A program made the translations under genes and the position numbers. This document shows, one piece after another, positions 38,175 through 52,300 of a DNA stretch of 64,000 nt (positions within the stretch are counted from its first letter, which is position 1; every line of letters starts with the position of its first letter). The notes beneath the pieces are model-generated. The model made no database searches and was not told the origin of the DNA. It saw nothing but the letters and a program-made list of their open reading frames with translations. This DNA comes from Trichoplusia ni (taxonomy: Eukaryota > Arthropoda > Insecta > Lepidoptera > Noctuidae), in the NCBI RefSeq assembly GCF_003590095.1, contig NC_039480.1, positions 16,097,328 to 16,161,327 of the forward strand, read 5' to 3'.

Positions 38175-40391
38175 ATCGACGTTTTATACTTACACAGCTC
38201 GTGTAATTCCAGTCAATTTAGTATTAAAGTCCATTGATATGATTAGTCAGTGGTGTACGCGTACTGATGTTTCATCGGGAAACATCGTGCCGGTAAAGGT
38301 AAACAAGTTTTGCGGTTTGTCGGTCAAAACTTTGTTCTAGCACTAACTTTAAGTGGCCATAATAAATGTATTCGATAACCTTAAGGACAATATAATTGTC
38401 CTCATTATTGCCAATCAGCAAAACTTGCCTAATAAGTGATTACGTAAGGCGTTACAGGCACTTACGATCTATCGACTGCCACAGGAACTTCATGAAATGA
38501 GATTATAACTTTTTCATCTCAATACATTAATTAAAACGGTGATCTGATGGTAGAATATTTTTATGTTTATATTTTAGCCATAATATGCAGTCCTATTAAA
38601 TTAGCATAGTAATGGCACAAAACTTAGTTATTTATTAGTATACGTCCATAAATGATTATGAACAAAATAGATAGTTAGATGTCGTATGTATAAGTAGATA
38701 TGAACATTCCTATCGAAGGGAGTAACTAAGTTGTATTTTTTATTAAATTACATTACAATAATATATTTAAAATAAGTTTCAATATATTTATTTGGTATTT
38801 AAGTATTTTAATTTACCAAATTGAACAGTCATCTCAAGGTTGTTGTTAATAATGATGAGATTAGTCAATTTAAGTCAAGTACTATAACATTCAAGGCAGT
38901 ATTATTACCAAGTAGGTACAGTAGTCAATGTACCTACCCGTTTGTTAGCTGGCGTTTTAGGTTTTTCGAGTAAAATGTTTTGATAATGGTACTATGCCTG
39001 AATTATTTATAATAGTTTAATTTACTTCTATAATTTATTATTATTTATATTCGCTATATTATTTAAAATGATAAGAACGTCCAGAATACACAACGAATCA
39101 CGACGGTCGGTATTATAAAACTTTTATAAGTGTTTACTTAAACGAAATAAAACCTATAAGGTTTCATTTGTAAGTATTATTACACAATTTTATTTATATT
39201 TAAGTGCCTTAAAGAGATTATATTTTTAGAATAAGCATGTTTATTGTAATTTGTAGCTAGATGCTGTTTGTAATCTCAATAATATAAAACTCGAATCATC
39301 TTTGCGTTTATTACTGGTTTGCATTACGTTTATTTTCCTTCGACAGGTAAATGGAGATATTCACTTAGTTATTATTCAGTCGGTGTGTCATCGCTTCTAT
39401 TTTAAAGACTTTGTCGTCAACACGTTTATCACGCACACGCAAATTCGTCTCTCCTTCATATTTTAAGTAGCCATGATCATTGTAATTGTATCAACACGAA
39501 TTTATGACACAATCGTACCAATGACGGCTCGCAAATTTAAACAAAAATCAATTGTATGTATATAATTTATCACGTTGAAGATAAATGCCGAAAGGAAGGT
39601 AAGCTCTACGTATATCGTTAACGGTTACTGATGAACACAAATTCTGAAAGATTTACAAAACCGAGAATAAAATAAAGTTAATTTTTGTCCAGGAGAAATA
39701 AGGGAACTTTAATAACCTGACTCCAATATTATACATAGAGGTCGCTGGCAGTTAATACCAATTTGCCAATCTGCTTTTATTTAATGAGTGACTAAATATG
39801 TATGTAGATTTAGGTCATTATACTATTTGGCTATAGCAAAGCAGGTATGTAGAAAATAATAAATAAAAAACAGGTTTCCATGCCGACAATGGCGTATAAT
39901 ACTTTTAATGAATAGATAAATATATTACAAAACGAAATCTGTTTAACTGAAGAGCAATATGAGCAAACTTACAATAACACCCCAACACAACTAAGTGATC
40001 TACGTGAAACATCAATCTGTGTACAATCTCAAGTACAAGACACAATTAAAAGAAATATGGCTTCTTCTTTCGTTTAAAAACATTACCATCTTTCCGAAGC
40101 TGTAGAGTAATAAAGCCAAAATCAAGTGAAGGCTTTTACGGCAATATTAAAATGACTAGATAATTTATTCTGGGAAAGTAGAGAACGTCAAAAAGGACGG
40201 ATTTTCTCTTGGCCTGAATCCAAAAAAGTAGCTGAAGTAGAGATCGTCGTAAATGGGAATCCATCCCATTAGACGTGAAAAAAGTCAGCTTTAGACTTTA
40301 AAACTTGTTAGTTTTGTACCATTACTTGTGGTGACACATGAAGACAGTGCGAGTCCACAGAAAACAAGACCAGAGTTGGGTCGTGGAAAAG
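38175..40391. other. Convergent 3' region of chloride channel and kinesin genes
   Basis: No coding exon is evident. A first AATAAA for the channel gene occurs at 38361-38366, with others further down. For the kinesin, tttatt near 40160 reads as a signal on the minus strand. The remainder is AT-rich and without recognised repeats. Confidence 0.5.
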
Positions 40392-43300
40392 TCAGGGTGC
40401 GCCGGCGTCCTCGCGGTGCACCGCCGTCACCAGGCTGTCGTCACTCGCGTATCTCTTCAGGCCAGAGGCACTGGCTTGACTGAAACAAATTATTAAGACT
40501 ATATTTTATGGATATTGGCTAAATGACGTTTGGTCACCATTCAGATTGGGGGAAGCTTGAAAGTGGCGCCAGTGACTGAAAGGTTGACATGGAATCGGAA
40601 TCTTGGTATGGTCACATAAGCTAGTGGGTGAATCGAATAAGGCTAAAAGAGTTATGATTGGACTGGTACAAAAAAAAATGGAAGAAAAGGAGTGACAGAA
40701 TTAGTGGAAGATAAAAACCTGTTACGCAGACCACTAATAAAACGGGATCGGGTCATGAAGGAGGGAACATCGAAATCCCACTAGGCAGAGGACGAGATCA
40801 GCGGACGATACGAAAAGACAGTAGGAGCAAAAGAAGAGGCACGAAACACAGGAGAATAGCATAAACAAAGGAAAAGCATATGAACTTTAAATTCGACTGA
40901 CATTGATGAGTATACCTTCCTGGATATCGTATTATTATACGAAAGACACCATTTTATTACTAGCTCAATATACTCCAGTCTTACCTGTATCTGGTCCTAG
41001 GCCGCGGGGTAGGGGCGAGCCGTGGCAGACGGTAGTCGTAGGTAAGCGTGCCGCCTGACCCCGAGCTGGAGCCGCGCCCTGACCCACTCGAGCTCTCCGA
41101 CCATGTCAGCTCCGACAGACTGGGAAATGTAAGGACGTACATTTCGTCACGTCATCACGACACAAACGATCAAGTGACATGCCCAAAGATAGCCAGACTT
41201 ACTACTTACTTACTACTACTACTACTATTCGTAGCTCACACGAATACGCTTGTTCTATGCAGGGGATCGAACCTGCAACAAGCTACGCACTCTGGGTTTA
41301 GCGTGGTAGCCTATCACTCGGCTATCCATGCAGATATTAAACATTGACACCTGTTACGGTCAGTTACCTGGTAGATATTGGTGGCAAGCGGTACGGCGGC
41401 GTGTAGATGTCGTTGCTCTCAGTATATGTGGAGGCGTGGATTTCCTGCTGGTAGAGCTCATACAGCTGCGCCAATTCCGGGGGCACGCCCACGCCCACCT
41501 CTGGGATAAACAATAAGTAATGTTATTAAAACGTGGGAATACTAGCTCCTATCTTTATACCTGGGTCTTAACTACTAAAATGCATTTCTCATAACGTAAA
41601 AGAAAACAAGGAAGTTGCTACGAAAATCTCGTAGCACATAGGTAGATCTTAATTAAGGGGTTAATTTAGTTACCGTAAGAACCAAGGTATCATTTTACCT
41701 GCAAAAACTATTTAAACTACGGTCGAGACAATAATTAGAATTTGATAAATAAATGGAATTTGCATATAATATGCAAATTCACATTCCTTATAAGACAATT
41801 AAATTTGATATTGCATTATCCTCGAAGAACCCTGACCCCATTCCAATAAAAACACATCTTTGGTACAAGGTAAAAATAATTCATCAGAGAAACGTACCGG
41901 TAATATTGATTACCTATATACATCTTTTGAGGGTTGTTTGAAGTATAAACCTTGGATTATCCATAAAATGAATGCTGACAAAATACGGCTGCGAAACTGT
42001 CGCGAACTACTATTACCGAAGTTCGGAGTAAGTACCTCAGTTTGTGCGACCTAGGAAACTAGGATCGATTGCACTTTCATTAGCCTAATTCAAAGTCTTC
42101 AGCCAGCTGCGCATGGGTGCCAACACTGAACACAGGTGTAGTCTCTGTTCCTTTACGCTCATAGCCGTAAGGGACGGCAATTCAACACGACCAGAGACAG
42201 ATTGAGCGCAGAACCCACATTTATACCTGTCTTCCGAAAGCTGTGATATTTTATTCCTAAATCGCGTACAACATTCGAAACGTCGATGTGTGCCTTGGGA
42301 TCGAGCTCGAGACTCTTGACTTGTCAGTCCTGCGGTCTTACCCTATAGATACAAATACCTATATATACTATAATAAGGTGTGAGTGTAACCTTGCAAGGC
42401 GCGCCTCTGTCGTGTGATGATCTCGTCGGAGAGCCGCCGCTGAGCGTCGCGTCGCTGCAGCGCGAGGTCGCGGCGCCGCAGCTCGTGCGCGCGCGCCGCC
42501 CGCTCCCCCTGCAGCGCCAGCTTGTCAGCCTCCAGCTCGTGAACTCTGCATACTAGCGCCAGGACTTCGCGCTCCGGACCGCTGCTGATCGTCGCTGGCA
42601 ACTCCTGAACCGAAGTGGAATTAATGGAGGTATAATGAATCCGTTAAATAAGCCAACATGGTCTATGGGCATGGACATCGGAGCTGGACAAATGGAAAAG
42701 TGGACGCTGTCAAAACCTGGTTATAGAAGAAGCAGTCCATATTCTATGATTTTAGTTTCCTTAGACATCCTCGGAATAAAATGTTATATTCAATACCAAA
42801 ACTAAAAGGTACATAATATAACTCAAGAAATCACTTCCCGATCACGTAATGCACAGACTTAGTTTCTTTTTAAATGCAGCTGTTGACCAATTACTGCAGA
42901 GCGTACTTTCCACTGTTTTCCGCCTTGTTTTAAGGAAGTCGGAAATGGATCGTTTTTTCCGTCTCGTAGCACTGGGTGCTAATGAAGCTTGTTTGTCATG
43001 CTGACAACGAATTGGCTGTCTGGTGATGTCGAAATTTACTTATAAAATATAGATTAGTCTTGCCTGTTCGAGCTGAGCTCCCCGCAGCCGCACTTGCTCC
43101 AGCTGTCTCTCGACGCGTTCTCTCTCTGTCCTCGCAGCCTCCTGCTCTCGCTCGACCGCTGCAAGCTCTGCCCACGCCTGCTCTACAGCCACCTCTGCTT
43201 CCGCACGTTCACTACTGCTAGTAGAAAGACCAGTCCCTCCCCTATTAACACATTTTAGAATAAATTTAACTTAGAGCAGTCAAGCTTGCCTCGAATTTCA

Positions 43301-46300
43301 AGTTTACTTTCGTTTTCAAAGAAATTTGATGGGTTGGCAAAAACAGTTCAGCATTGCTTTTTATACCACTACAATGTCATTAAAATAAAAGATGGTTATT
43401 ACCTATAGCTTTGTTGCGTGCTAAGTCTTGATCCGGGCATATTGATTGGTTTGTAGAGCCGGTTGAACCTTGCCTCCCAGTGTGAGATAGCAGCGTGTTG
43501 CCGCTCAGCGTCTAATGCCAGTCCTAACAAATGACTGTCCAGCTCCATGAGTCGGCGTCGGAGTCGCATTTGCTGCTTGAATGTGGACACGATGGCTTCG
43601 CGTAGAGACTTTAAGTGAGCTGCACTTGCTGCTGTCTCCTCTTTGTTTTCTTCTTCTTCGACTCTTTGGAAATCCTTTGTTATGCTGTCGAAATAATCAG
43701 CAAGTTTATTAATATCGAAGAGTATGCTCTTGTCTTTGTGATAACTAATACACTTAATATTATTGTTTATAAATCGTGTTGCAATGAGTGAGTACCTGCT
43801 TTAAATTCATTTGGTAACAATTGTATAACGTTCTTACCTTGTTCGATCATCCTTCATTTTGAGTTTAAGACGAGCAATTTCCTCCCGCAGTTCGTTAATA
43901 ACAGTTCGATACTGCGACAAGGGCATTGGAGTTTCTACTAATTCTCGTTCCACCTAAAAAGGAAATGAAAGTAATATTTATTCTTCTTCCTAGATTGTTT
44001 ATACATAAATCTTTCTTGTAATGGCAAAGTTGAGATAGGAAAATACTTTTTCGTCAGGCGCATTGTAAATTCTAAACGCCTTATGAAAAAGTTATTTCAA
44101 TTACCTACCTTCTTTGTAATGGAAGATGCTTTTTGAGCATAGTGCAGGGTGGATCGGGTGGTATCCCGGTGAGACCCGCCCGGCGCCACGTGGGCCACCA
44201 TGGCGGTGCGGCAGCGCCCACCTAGCACTTCACGAAGCAACCGCGTTAGCTTCGAGTCCCGGTAGTTCACGTATCTAATAAGGATGACAATACAATCAGT
44301 ATATCTTGATAGTGTTCTAACCAAACACTTGAATAAAATTGTAATAAAAGAGAGAAGAATAAAAGAGAAGTGGATTGGTTTGTTTTCTCTACAAATAAAC
44401 TAGCGATCTTTAGAGTAAAGTTATTTTAGTACGTTATTGCTGGGAGAATCACTACAGGCGCTGAGAAAAGCACTGAAGAAAATATGTTTTTTTCTTCTTA
44501 TTTATTTATATAGATAACGGAAGAATATACATCTTACCTTGCACCACCAGACAAAGCCATGATACAGTTGCCGAGGGCCAGAAGAGATCTGTTTATGTGG
44601 GCTCCCTCAAGGCGCCGAGAACGCATCCCTGCTCGCTCTGAACCAGCCAAATCGATGAGAAACAATCGACCACGTTGCGTACCATTCTCTACTTGTAGAC
44701 TGACGATTACACTGTAAAAATTGAATTTATTCATTTAATATTATTAATGAAAATAAATTGATGTTCATGAAGATAGGGTGTGTACTACTGCGTAGTGATA
44801 ATGTTGCCAATTGAGAGTTTAAAAAATGCTTCAAATTTCATTTACATTCTTGGTATTATTAGCGTTGCTATCTTTGTAAAGGCGTAGAAATTATAAAAAA
44901 ACAGAGCCGCATTTGAGTATTGAACAATCGCCTGAGAGATCAAAGCCTACAACTCCTCCAACCTCCATAAGTAACATTATTGCTATTCTGGTAGAGAGAC
45001 ACCGCCCTACGCCATAGAGAACTATAACACTACCACAACTGCAAAATTTTTATAACTATAACTATATTTGCAAGTAAAAATAATACAAGGTTACATGCCT
45101 AAGAAGAGCATGTCCTCTGGAAGAGTGTTGATTAGCATGCGTGGGCTCCGCAGTCCGTGAGCGGTCACCGCGAGCCAGCAGCTCAGCAACATGCGCCGCG
45201 CTGTTCGCCTTCACCTCGCTCAGGCCGGCCACCACCGGCGCCGCACTGCCGCCCTCGTCACGCAGCTCCAGGGGACCAGCCCCAGGGTTCAATAGGTCCC
45301 GGATGTTCTCGTTGTAAATCTCCAAGTACGACATCTTGACCTGTTTTGGGAATATGCTTAATTTTGGTATCTCGACAAATGGCAATGGTTAGACAATGCC
45401 TGCAATGTCCGATGGGTAGGAAAATGATTAATTGACGACTTTTGTACTGGTTTCTAAATTACCTACCTAATTTGAAACTTAACGAACGTATGAGTAAAGT
45501 AAGCGAAGGAATAATTGAGGGTCACGTGAATTAAGGGTAAACGGCACATATTTACTATCGACAATTGAACCAATAATTTATTTGGATGTCACGATGACTT
45601 TCCATTGGAACAGTAATTTCTCGGTCAGCAGTTTGTTTCCATATTTGTCAAACATGGTGATCATTACGGGATCATTAGTCGATCACTCAGTAAACTTTAA
45701 CAACCGCTTATTGATTCCGGGTTATGAACAGTAAACATTCATTTCGGAATACATGAATATAGAATCGAATACTACGAAGTGTACTGTATGTCGAGCAAAT
45801 AGTAATTTTGATCATCATTGTAGATAACACTGATGGATAACTTCTGTGAATTAATATATGCATGCCCATACCTACTGAATGAAATGACAATATCTATATA
45901 ACATCATTTATAATATTTTCTAATGCAAGCAGATTTGCAGAACTTTTTCACCAGCACTTATTGTGCTAGACCTAGTTTTATCTGGTCTAATCCATTACTT
46001 CCTTTTTTGTCCCCCTGCCAGGCAAAGGCGTTCATCCTATGCCATGTGCTATGTAGTAGTACTGAGTTCTGACTGACTTGGCCACAGATGCTAACTTGCA
46101 AATTTGGCTTTGCTTCGATTTTTTTAAAAACTATAGGTACGTTTTGGCATTACTGCTTGCACATGGGGTGCCCTGAGATAATGATAATTACGTCAACAAT
46201 CAAATACCGTTTCTTCGACTTAAAGAAACAATATATTTTCTCTTCCACATTAAGAAACGTTCAAGGCCAATCGATAATTTGAAAAGGGTGTCTAATCGCC

Positions 46301-49300
46301 GCGTAACAATCATCAATTATTAATGGATCTACAATAATCATTTATAGTAACTGGCATACAACGGCATGCGTCAGGAAATATTAATGCATTGACACACATG
46401 TATGTAAACTATAAACAGACAGTTACATGCACGCACGACAATGCTGTAATGCACTGAAAACATTAACAATTAACTTCCGTTGAAAACAATTTGTCTGTAC
46501 TCTGCCAATACGTCCGGCAACCGATATTTTAAGACTGCATATAAATATTTATACTATGTATCTTGTACATGCATGTCTACATACTTATACATACAATATA
46601 CATATTATATCGTCACTACAAGTCTAAAAGGCGATGATAAATCTGTAGCAGCTTCTTCACTGCACGATCAAAGAACATGTCTGTGTTTTTTTAACTCCTC
46701 AATGATTATTACAAAAGTATTTCTATTAAAAATAAAGTGTCTAAAACTTCCATCCTATTTATTCTTTCCTATTTTATGATACTGGAAAGAGTTTCCAAGG
46801 AAAGTGAGTTTCTAGGATTCTATACGCTAAAGGTCAAAAGGAACCCTATTACAAACTTAGAACACTGTACTAGTTTTGCTCTTGGGTGACAAATTTATGA
46901 GTATTTCATTTGTACGAAACCCGCGAGTCAAGAGTCGCAAGTCCGACTTGCACTTGACCGGTTGAATTAATTACGTTTCAGTATATCAATAATTGTATTC
47001 AGCCTGTAATATAAGGGTGCCCTTGAGCTTGAACCATCATATTTATTCAAAACCAGCGAACATGCTACTAAGGTACCCATGGAATTAATCACTTTATCAA
47101 TATAATTAAAACGAAGTAAAGTAAACCAAAGCTTTACTCTGGCCAAACAAATTATAACGTAACCTAAAACTGTCTAAAAATAACTACAACTAGCTGTGGC
47201 CCGCGGGCCCGCCCGCTACTAATCGAAAACGGTCTCACAGGAAAACAAAATCGGGATATAATCTACGTGTTAACCCTGGTTATAAACTATCTGTGTACCA
47301 ACTTTCATCTTAATAATAATAATAATATTGGACAACATTTACACAACGCCATCTGGTCTCAAATTAAGCAGAGCTTGTCTTATGAGTACTAGACAACTGA
47401 TAAACATACTTATATAGTTCTAAATACATACATAATATAGATAAATTACACCCAGACACAGAACATCTAAATCCTTTAAGAACGTTCCGGTTTTGCGTAA
47501 TTAAGGAACAAACATTCATACATTCAAACTTGCGCGTTTATAATATCAGTAGGAAGTCAGATTGGTAATTCTAGGGTTAGTGAAATAGGTCATAAGGAAG
47601 TATTGTTTTACGAAATGTTTTTGACCATTCGCTTTAGCAGTATGCGGCAAGAAATACATCATTGCAGTGTTTGTTATCAGATGAAGCACAAAGCGGCCGA
47701 ATTGCCATGTATAATGGGTATGAAGACCACGCGAAACTCCCTTTATACCACTTAATTACAACTTCACATTTTCAGGGCCCCAATTCTGCAATTTACAATG
47801 GCCGATGAAGGAATGAAAACTGACTTAAAATGTCATTTTTTGTATTCTCTTAAGCATTTTTCTACATTTTAATTGAAAATTCAGTACGGGACGGCTAACT
47901 CAAAGTCAATATACAATGAATTTCTAATTATTGTGTTGGCAAAATGCTTAGAATATAGGAATAATATCAAATTTAATCAAATTGCCATTCATTCATCGGC
48001 CGTTGTAAAAAGCAGAATCGGGGCCCAGAAAACGTTCACATAACATAATAGATTAGTATTGAAAAAAATTTACTTTTCTTTCTGTGCATTAAAAACTAGC
48101 TGACCCAGAAACCGTTGTTTTGCCTATTTCTAGTTGTATTTATTTGTAATGCACCATTATAAAAAAAAAAACAAAAAAATTCGTCCAACACATAAAATAT
48201 AATTTTTTAGTGTGTGCAACCCTTAACACTAAGCGGTATGAAAAATAGATGTTGTTCTATTCTCAGACCTATCCAATATGTATACAAAATTTCTTAAAAA
48301 TCGCTCAAGCCGTTTCGGAGGAGTACGGTAACTAACATCGTGACACGGGAATTTTATATATTAGAAGATTTGTGTAATATATTTTAATTGTTATGTTCAG
48401 TCATTTTTAACGATAATCGATAAAAGTTTACACTTAACTAAGAAAATTAATTTTATAACAATAGGTATCTAGATAATATTTACATTTTTAAATTACCTTA
48501 GATACTTAAAGGGGCTACAACTTTAATGGTAACTTCACTAGTAATTCTTTTTCCGAGTAGAAAACTGCTGCCATTTAAAAATTAATTACATACCTAGTAT
48601 AGTCTCTTGGCATCCATAAACGTTTTTAATTTTGTTTATAGTAGCAACATGTATTTACTTTAAAATTGAATTTTCTTTTATAAAAGAAATTCCTGCTTCA
48701 AATATTTCATACTGATATGCGCTCTACTTTACAGCTTTCTTTATAACATTTGACTTTTTTCGTAATTAACATAATGCTGAAATAATGTGTAGCGACATTA
48801 CTAAAAATGAATTATTCATGGGCCTTTTAATGCATTACACTGCTTAGGCATTAGTGCTATAAAAGAAAGTCTTAAATTATGCACGGTATTTTATACTAGT
48901 TACATTATATTAACGAATTAATGTTTAAATACCTCACCTCAACCTTTTTCATTAATTAGTATTCAAGGTCTTAATACTTGGTTCAGAATGTTACTGAACA
49001 GATCACAGGGTAAGTTTCTCGTGGAAATTTTCCATCGCAGTCTAAAATTAGATTTTCAGAACTTTGAGTCGACCAAACTCGCCTACCTTAGTTTACTTAT
49101 GATAAACATAGAATTAACCAACGCTTAGAGTTTAGTTTACTTATGCATATATAAGCATAAAATATATTGCCACAATTTACATTGGCATAGAGAAATTCAA
49201 TGTTATGATCATTTCGATTTTTTTACCTTAAATTATAGGCATCTCTTGACCTCAGAATTACCTAACCTTTGCCTTATACCATAGCATTATTAAGCAGCAA

Positions 49301-52300
49301 TATTATAATGCATAAAAATTTAAAAAAAAACTTTCTAATTTTGTATGTAAAGATTGATATCACTTTAAAGATTTACTCTACGCCTAATGTAACCAGTAAA
49401 TACGCAAAGGTACGCGTAGGGATTTCGTCTAAATATTCCTAATTGTATGTAGCATTTTGTGACCCTAGGAAATCATAGGACATTCAAGATAGGGAAAGGT
49501 GTACCGTTTTCTTTTGCACAAATGCATACAAGAAACTAACAAAACTACGCTAAACATATGTATTAAATTGACTCTGTAAGTAGTTACGTAGCAATCTGCA
49601 AATGTAAATACTCTACGTATCATCGTATAGGTAAGTATTGCTAAATAGCAATTTATAAACACTCTTTTTTACTTATTTATTATTCTAATATGACAAATAA
49701 CTTTACACTAAGCCTAATATGATATTATAAAGACATCAATGATTAAATTATAGAAAATAATTCCATAAAATAACATGTTATAAGCAACAACTACAATGTA
49801 TAAGTTGAGGTGTTCAGACATAAGGTCATAATATTGTAGAGATTTCGTAAACTGCGCTTAGCTTCGGTTTACCCGAACTGGGCTAAGGCCACTTGGTCTG
49901 GCCCGCATCAGAATGTCGCCCTACTAATAGCAAGCCTTATTAAATTACGATAATTGAGGGCGACCCTTTAACTGTGGAAGTGTGGACTGTGGGGCAATAT
50001 TAAAAACAAACAGGCACACGCATTCGGACTGTTGACGTTAGACATAGTCAATAAACATGTTTCAATGGAGGTTCCTTATGTATTATGATCATTAGTGTAA
50101 TGTTTGTACACCTGTTTGTAACTCGTTACCTATGGTTATTATCACTATCCAGCGGTCACGCTAGCATGCTTCGGTTAATAGAATGCCTCGTCTCACGTTA
50201 GCCCTGAATATTTTATCGCCGCTTTCTTACATTGACTGTGACGTAACCAAATTCACGAGCTCGTGAACTTGATTTGCCACACGATGGCCACACGCCTACG
50301 TAAGTCCGACGCGGACAGAAATAGAGAGATGCATTATTAAGGTATTGCTATGCAGATGGAACTAATAGCGGTGCGGTTCCTCGCGAATTGCTTTCTGTGA
50401 TAGAAAACAGTTTTAATATTTGGCCTTTACCTTTCATTGTAGCATTACGATAATAAGTTAGTTAATGTCATTAAAACCCTTGTTATCAAACTATAAATAA
50501 TTTAATTTATGTTATAAAAAGTAATTTAAGATTTATCCATAGGAGATAATCGATTCTTAATCATAAACCTAGATTTGAGGCCTGCCTTGGCCAACTTTTC
50601 AAATAGGTTAATTATTTTCTTTAACCAACATGTAAGTAGGTGTTGATGACACACGCCTATGGAAAAGGGGTACAAAGAGTGTTAGTATATTGAAGAAAAG
50701 CATCGTCATAGGTTAATGGTAGCCAAGGTGTCAATCACGCGAGCGGTGAGCCCGCGCTCCGCCGGCAATGACCTTGGTCGGCTCCACTACAGCCAACCTT
50801 ACACCACTAACGAACATTTGATGGATATTGTCATTTACCTGGAACACCGACGTCCGTACTATCTGCTCATCTATAGATTAATCGATAAGATAGAGCCCGT
50901 GTTAGTCCGCCACGAGTTTAGGAGGCACTTGCACAAATTACTTACGGTCGCTACTCGCTACCAAATTAAAGAAAATTGATTTTTCAATTGGCCCAACATT
51001 GTTTTCATAAAGAGGTTTTGTTGAGTATTGTTTTATTGAGTTCGTACAGACCTGTGGTGTTTGCTTATACGGAAGTAGCACCGTCAATGCCTATTGTAAG
51101 TGCGTTAGTTCAATACATTGTTATGTTTGATAGCACCCTTTCACTGATTAGTGAAATTTAAAACATTCAAAAGAATTTACATACTTATTAGATTGCAGTA
51201 TAATGACAGAGATGAATTAAATGTCTTCAGTACGTAATTAATTTACTTCTTTAATTGATTAACAACTTCCCTATTATATTTGCCAAATGCTTTTAAGCTG
51301 AAAATTTTTATAAACACTTCTTTTATTAAGCTATGTGGATGTGGTCTGAGTGGTCCATAAAATTTTAATTATTAAACTGCGGTTAGTTTGCATAATTGTT
51401 ATTGTTGATCGTAACGAACGCCCATGTATTTCAGGGCGCGTGCAATTTAAGCTTGGCTCGTAAATATGCATGGAAAAATAGTTCAGAACTTCCGTTTGGT
51501 CAAGGTTGGAAATGGCGTCGTTGGGCGCGGCTCCCTACATTTACATACTCCCTACCCACACTCCGGACTTATAATCATTTCGTTCTATAAGAAGGTTTAT
51601 GAGGTGAACGGTGTTTGTTAGCGCGACCTCTAAGTGAAGCTATCTGTATGATCATCTCACTTTTGAACTCGGTTGCTATCTCAACAGACTGTGATGTACC
51701 CGTTGATATGACATTGCTAGTTAATAGAGCTGTGATTTATCATTTGAGTTACGTAATTTCTGAAGTTTGAAATATCTCTCAGTCCGTTAAAATTACCTTC
51801 ACGCTTATTTAATTCTCACTTTGTAGAAAATATTTACGTTATCATATACCGTCAAAATAAACATGATTTGAAAAGATTATAAGGTCTACTGTTTAAGATT
51901 TAACGTCAATTACTGTATACGTTAATACTTTTTACGACATAGGCTGTAATCTAGATCAAATCCAAAATGTTCCTTAATTAGAAATACAATCTCATTGTGA
52001 CGTCATACGAGATAAACTACTATCTCTCGCGCTGATAACTTTTAATAAATATATTGTTCTATCTTTATATGCTTCACTGAGCAAACTATAGGGACTTCAC
52101 ATGAATAGGCTAAGCATTTCATTATCCCCTTGCTTTCAGACGCTGCCGAGGTCGCTTTGCACAATCATTGTCGCTTTTCGTAGGGAAAATCGAGTCAGGG
52201 CCGAGTTGCGAATCTCTATTAAATCTATTGTTACTTTTCACATGCATTGCCTATTGTCACGTTATTGGATTTTCTACTATCGCTCTTTTATATTATTCTG

